Source of the DNA: Candidatus Babeliaceae bacterium
GTDB taxonomy: Bacteria > Babelota > Babeliae > Babelales > Babelaceae
Length of the DNA: 64,000 bases
Assembly (NCBI GenBank): GCA_019744895.1
Contig: JAIETV010000004.1
Coordinates: 153,535 to 217,534, forward strand
Reading direction: 5' to 3'
Made by a program: the position numbers and the translations under genes. Below the pieces are notes generated by a model. The model was not told the DNA's origin and ran no database searches. It saw nothing but the letters and a program-made list of their open reading frames with translations. Below are positions 61,689 through 64,000 of this stretch, piece after piece. Numbering within the stretch: position 1 is the stretch's first letter; each line of letters opens with the position of its first letter.

Positions 61689-62516
61689 ATGATCTTTAAA
61701 AGGCTGTATATACTACTTTTTTTTAGTGCATTCTTTATTGGTTCGGCCTATATAACATGGCTTTACTATAGGTATACCCTGCATAACAATTTTTTAAAAA
61801 TTCAAGATATATCTCATGAAAAGCGCATTAAACATCTGGGTATCATTATGGATGGCAATAGGCGCTGGGCAAAGTCGCATGGCTACAAACCGTGGATTGG
61901 CCACAAAAAGGGAGTTGAGCCTGTCCGTACGGCACTTGAGTTTTGCATAAAAAATCGAATCCCCTACCTTACGCTTTATGTTTTTTCTCTTGAAAATTTT
62001 AATCGCCCTCAAGAAGAACTTTCATACTTATTTGATGTATTGGCACAACAAATTGCCGATCAGGAGCTTGATAAACTATTTAAAGAGGGAATAAAAGTGT
62101 GCTTTATTGGCGAACGATCACTTTTTCCGGAAAAGCTTAAACCTCTTATTGAAGAAATTGAGAGCAAAACAGCACAGGCAGACCAGCTAACCCTTAACCT
62201 CCTTTTCTGTTATGGTGGCCAGCAGGAGATAGTTGCCGCTTGTAAAAAGATAGCTTCTGAATGTGCGCTTGGCACTCTAGATTGTGATAAAATTACACCT
62301 GAACTATTTTCACATTACCTGTGGAGCGGGCCAATGCCACCACCCGATTTAATAATAAGGACAGCCGGAGATCAACGATTAAGCAACTTCCTAACTTGGG
62401 CAAGCGCCTACAGCGAACTTTGCTTTCTACCCTGCTTTTGGCCTGAAATAACAGATTCTATGCTTACTGAATCTATTGAAAAATTTTACCAACGCAAACG
62501 CACCTTTGGTCGCTGA
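61689..62516 (+). CDS. uppS: Undecaprenyl diphosphate synthase
   Basis: Cis-prenyltransferase that makes the C55 lipid carrier for peptidoglycan and glycans. Family motifs: GIIMDGNRRWAKSHG with catalytic D55, YLTLYVFSLENFNRP, and DLIIRTAGDQRLSNFLTWAS. 275 residues, longer than the usual 240-250 because of an N-terminal hydrophobic segment (LYILLFFSAFFIGSAYITWL) not normally present; it may be membrane-anchored here. The AtpB-like export load and the M15/M23/amidase genes fit a walled cell. Confidence 0.95.
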   Translation: MIFKRLYILLFFSAFFIGSAYITWLYYRYTLHNNFLKIQDISHEKRIKHLGIIMDGNRRWAKSHGYKPWIGHKKGVEPVRTALEFCIKNRIPYLTLYVFSLENFNRPQEELSYLFDVLAQQIADQELDKLFKEGIKVCFIGERSLFPEKLKPLIEEIESKTAQADQLTLNLLFCYGGQQEIVAACKKIASECALGTLDCDKITPELFSHYLWSGPMPPPDLIIRTAGDQRLSNFLTWASAYSELCFLPCFWPEITDSMLTESIEKFYQRKRTFGR

Positions 62517-62534
62517 CCTATCATTATTTTCAAT

Positions 62535-62562
62535 TTGACAATATTTATATGCTTAGTATAAT
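62535..62562 (+). promoter_or_regulatory. Consensus sigma-70 promoter for the exported GNAT operon
   Basis: TTGACA at 62535-62540, a 16-base spacer and TATAAT at 62557-62562, both perfect to consensus; the first gene starts at 62639. Confidence 0.7.
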
Positions 62563-62638
62563 TATAACAGCATAAATTTCGTAGAATATTGGGGAAATGT
62601 AGAAATTTATTTTAATCTTTAAAAACACTAGAATTTTT

Positions 62639-63076
62639 ATGAAAAAAATATTTTTATATATATCTATTATAACCGCTTTTTACACAATAAACGGCTGCGA
62701 TTATTCGCTAAACGCACAGATATCTGAAAATACGATCTATGTTGCACTTCATGGCCCCGATCAAAAAAGATTAGGCTTTGCCAAAGGCAGGGAATTTCCA
62801 AAGCATATAGATTTAGATACGTTATACATTCTTCAAGAAAATGATCGAAAAAAAGGCTATGGTTCAAAAATTTTAAAAGAATTCCTATCCCAAGCGGCAG
62901 CATACGACAAGCCTGTTTTTGCAACGGCCAGTCCATTGGGGCATAACTTTAATTTTCCAGTATCTCTAGCTCTAAATGGATTAATACGATTTTACCAAAA
63001 GCATGGAGCCCTAGTTTTACATAAAGATGATGTGAGCGCGTCTATTGTTTTTCTACATCACCTTACCAGGGCTTAG
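62639..63076 (+). CDS. Lipoprotein with a GNAT acetyltransferase fold
   Basis: 145 residues. N-terminus MKKIFLYISIITAFYTINGC has a lipobox with Cys 20, predicting lipid attachment outside the cytoplasm. The rest follows the GNAT order: strand LDTLYILQ, acetyl-CoA loop ENDRKKGYGSKILKEFL (Q/R-x-x-G-x-G/A) and the final LIRFYQKHGALVL. An exported acetyltransferase has no obvious acetyl-CoA supply, so activity in the periplasm is doubtful unless it acts in a host compartment. First of three adjacent exported-protein genes. Confidence 0.7.
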   Translation: MKKIFLYISIITAFYTINGCDYSLNAQISENTIYVALHGPDQKRLGFAKGREFPKHIDLDTLYILQENDRKKGYGSKILKEFLSQAAAYDKPVFATASPLGHNFNFPVSLALNGLIRFYQKHGALVLHKDDVSASIVFLHHLTRA

Positions 63077-63084
63077 AGATAATT

Positions 63085-63573
63085 ATGAAAAGATTACTTT
63101 TACTATTCTTTTTCTTAATACCATTAAATTCTCAGCCTGAAGATATAACAAAAGAGTTTTTTACTCATGCAAGAATTCCAAACCAGGCATTTAGAGTATA
63201 TAGAGAAAAATTTGCTACTGAAGATGATTCTGGAGAACGCATTACTGTTAATAAGGCTGAAGAAAGAATAGCTATGATAGCTTTTACAGTTCGGCCAACT
63301 CAGGGAAAAACATATCATTACATCGGACAATTAGCGGTTAAACCAGAATTTCAAAAAAATGGATTGGGCTCTGATCTTCTTGCCTATACAGTCGCGCTTT
63401 GTACAGGAGATTGTATAGAAACAAGGCTAACAGCCTATCCCCCTTCTAGTAAACGTGAAGACTATCAACGATTAAAAAGATTTTATACTAAAAATGGTGG
63501 CTTACTTGCGCCAGGCTCAGAGATTTTAGGTCTTACAGGAAAATTCACTTTTCAACCTAAAAATGAACAATAA
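63085..63573 (+). CDS. Exported protein with a GNAT acetyltransferase fold
   Basis: 162 residues. Signal peptide MKRLLLLFFFLIPLNSQ. GNAT core: YIGQLAVKPEFQKNGLGSDLL (read in two parts) with the acetyl-CoA loop Q-K-N-G-L-G, followed by LKRFYTKNGGLL. It is eight bases after the preceding GNAT lipoprotein gene, so the two may be a diverged tandem pair. Confidence 0.72.
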   Translation: MKRLLLLFFFLIPLNSQPEDITKEFFTHARIPNQAFRVYREKFATEDDSGERITVNKAEERIAMIAFTVRPTQGKTYHYIGQLAVKPEFQKNGLGSDLLAYTVALCTGDCIETRLTAYPPSSKREDYQRLKRFYTKNGGLLAPGSEILGLTGKFTFQPKNEQ

Positions 63574-63585
63574 TGAAAGATCACT

Positions 63586-63966
63586 ATGAAAAAAATAATT
63601 TTTAAAATGCTTGCGATTTTTTTGATAGGTAGCTTGAAACTATCTTTGTGGTGCTTTGAAGCCGATCTTGAAAAAATTCTGCAAATTCATGACGGCGATA
63701 GCTACAGTGAATATGATAAGCAGGTAGCAACAACAGATTTTTTGAACTATTTGCCCACGTTTCAAGATATTGAATTATATAAAATTTCCCAAGATTCTAA
63801 TCCTATTACAAGATTACGAATTACCAACAGGCGGATATCTCAAATTTTGGGAAAGCTTGATTTGGAAATGTCAAGATACACTAATGAAGAACAAGAACAA
63901 CGTCTTTGTGCTGAAATTTTAATTCTTAAAATTGATCAACGCTATCAAAAACAGTATTTAACGTGA
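63586..63966 (+). CDS. Small exported protein, unknown family
   Basis: 126 residues. Signal peptide MKKIIFKMLAIFLIGSLKLS; the mature part is helical and charged (DLEKILQIHDGDSYSEYDKQ). It follows the GNAT pair by 12 bases and is probably in the same operon. No recognised domain. Confidence 0.6.
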   Translation: MKKIIFKMLAIFLIGSLKLSLWCFEADLEKILQIHDGDSYSEYDKQVATTDFLNYLPTFQDIELYKISQDSNPITRLRITNRRISQILGKLDLEMSRYTNEEQEQRLCAEILILKIDQRYQKQYLT

Positions 63967-64000
63967 ATTCGATCTAAGCCGGAATTAAGTTTTTCACAAA

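Noticed and set aside
1..64000. CRISPR arrays, insertion sequences, integrases, rRNA, tmRNA, origin of replication.
   Set aside because: I saw no spaced short repeats, no transposase or integrase motifs and no such RNA genes or DnaA-box cluster while reading; absence is by eye only.

Overview
The window is AT-rich, densely coding and uses the standard code (TGA is an ordinary stop for several intact genes). It looks like a piece of a small, host-associated Gram-negative genome. It has an Omp85 assembly protein, signal peptidase I, two putative porins, many exported proteins with no family I recognise, and little metabolism. The gene mix (polyamine import, SUF iron-sulfur assembly, a cut-down pilus/secretion set, numerous exported orphans) fits candidate phylum Dependentiae (TM6) best. 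That assignment is inference from content; no 16S rRNA is present.

Layout. 1-2.1 kb: 3' part of a PcrA/UvrD helicase. 2.1-3.3 kb: two orphans. 3.4-8.7 kb (minus): SUF operon sufC-sufB-sufD(short)-sufS continuing into ogt and trpS. 8.9-11.1 kb (plus): exported lipase-like protein and an anchored YdcF/SanA-like protein. 11.1-13.1 kb (minus): GspE/PilB-type ATPase, small membrane protein, HU. 13.4-18.6 kb: small Cys-rich exported protein, tRNA-Leu(UAA), tRNA-Cys(GCA), rhodanese lipoprotein, LepB, anchored M23 peptidase, PlsC, orphans. 18.8-21.1 kb: topA. 21.2-25.6 kb: accessory stretch with an apparently phase-variable exported gene, a Cys-rich coiled-coil protein, two exported peptidoglycan hydrolases, a displaced copy of the metG 3' end, a methionine-rich exported protein and a broken small gene. 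25.7-27.6 kb: metG. 27.7-33.7 kb: putative porin and a 1373-residue exported protein. 33.8-38.3 kb: polyamine ABC operon potABCD led by a His-rich membrane protein. 39-41.7 kb: BamA/TamA-like Omp85 protein. 42-47.8 kb: gltX, an APC permease, a second porin-like protein, and rpsU-rbfA-prepilin peptidase. 47.8-49.9 kb: pilin and a FolC-like Mur ligase. 50.0-52.0 kb: isolated ATP synthase membrane genes including a four-hairpin fused c subunit. 52.2-55.9 kb: a frameshifted repeat protein lying between a broken copy of the 5' end of a glycosyltransferase gene and the intact gene. 56-62.5 kb: cysteine synthase, MtaD-type deaminase, NAPE-PLD-like hydrolase, two HAD proteins, a membrane protein and uppS. 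62.6-64 kb: three exported proteins, two of them with GNAT folds, behind a consensus promoter.

Themes. (1) A fused c subunit with four hairpins, of which only three keep the ion-binding carboxylate (E60, Q138, E218, D296). (2) Slippage-prone simple repeats inside genes for exported proteins: (AT)11 at 21184, A10 at 54168 and A12 at 16104. The first two currently put the gene out of frame, which suggests ON/OFF switching of surface proteins. (3) Two accessory genes, the Met-rich protein and the repeat protein, each sit between a housekeeping gene and a duplicated fragment of that gene's end, as expected after insertion with partial duplication of the neighbour.
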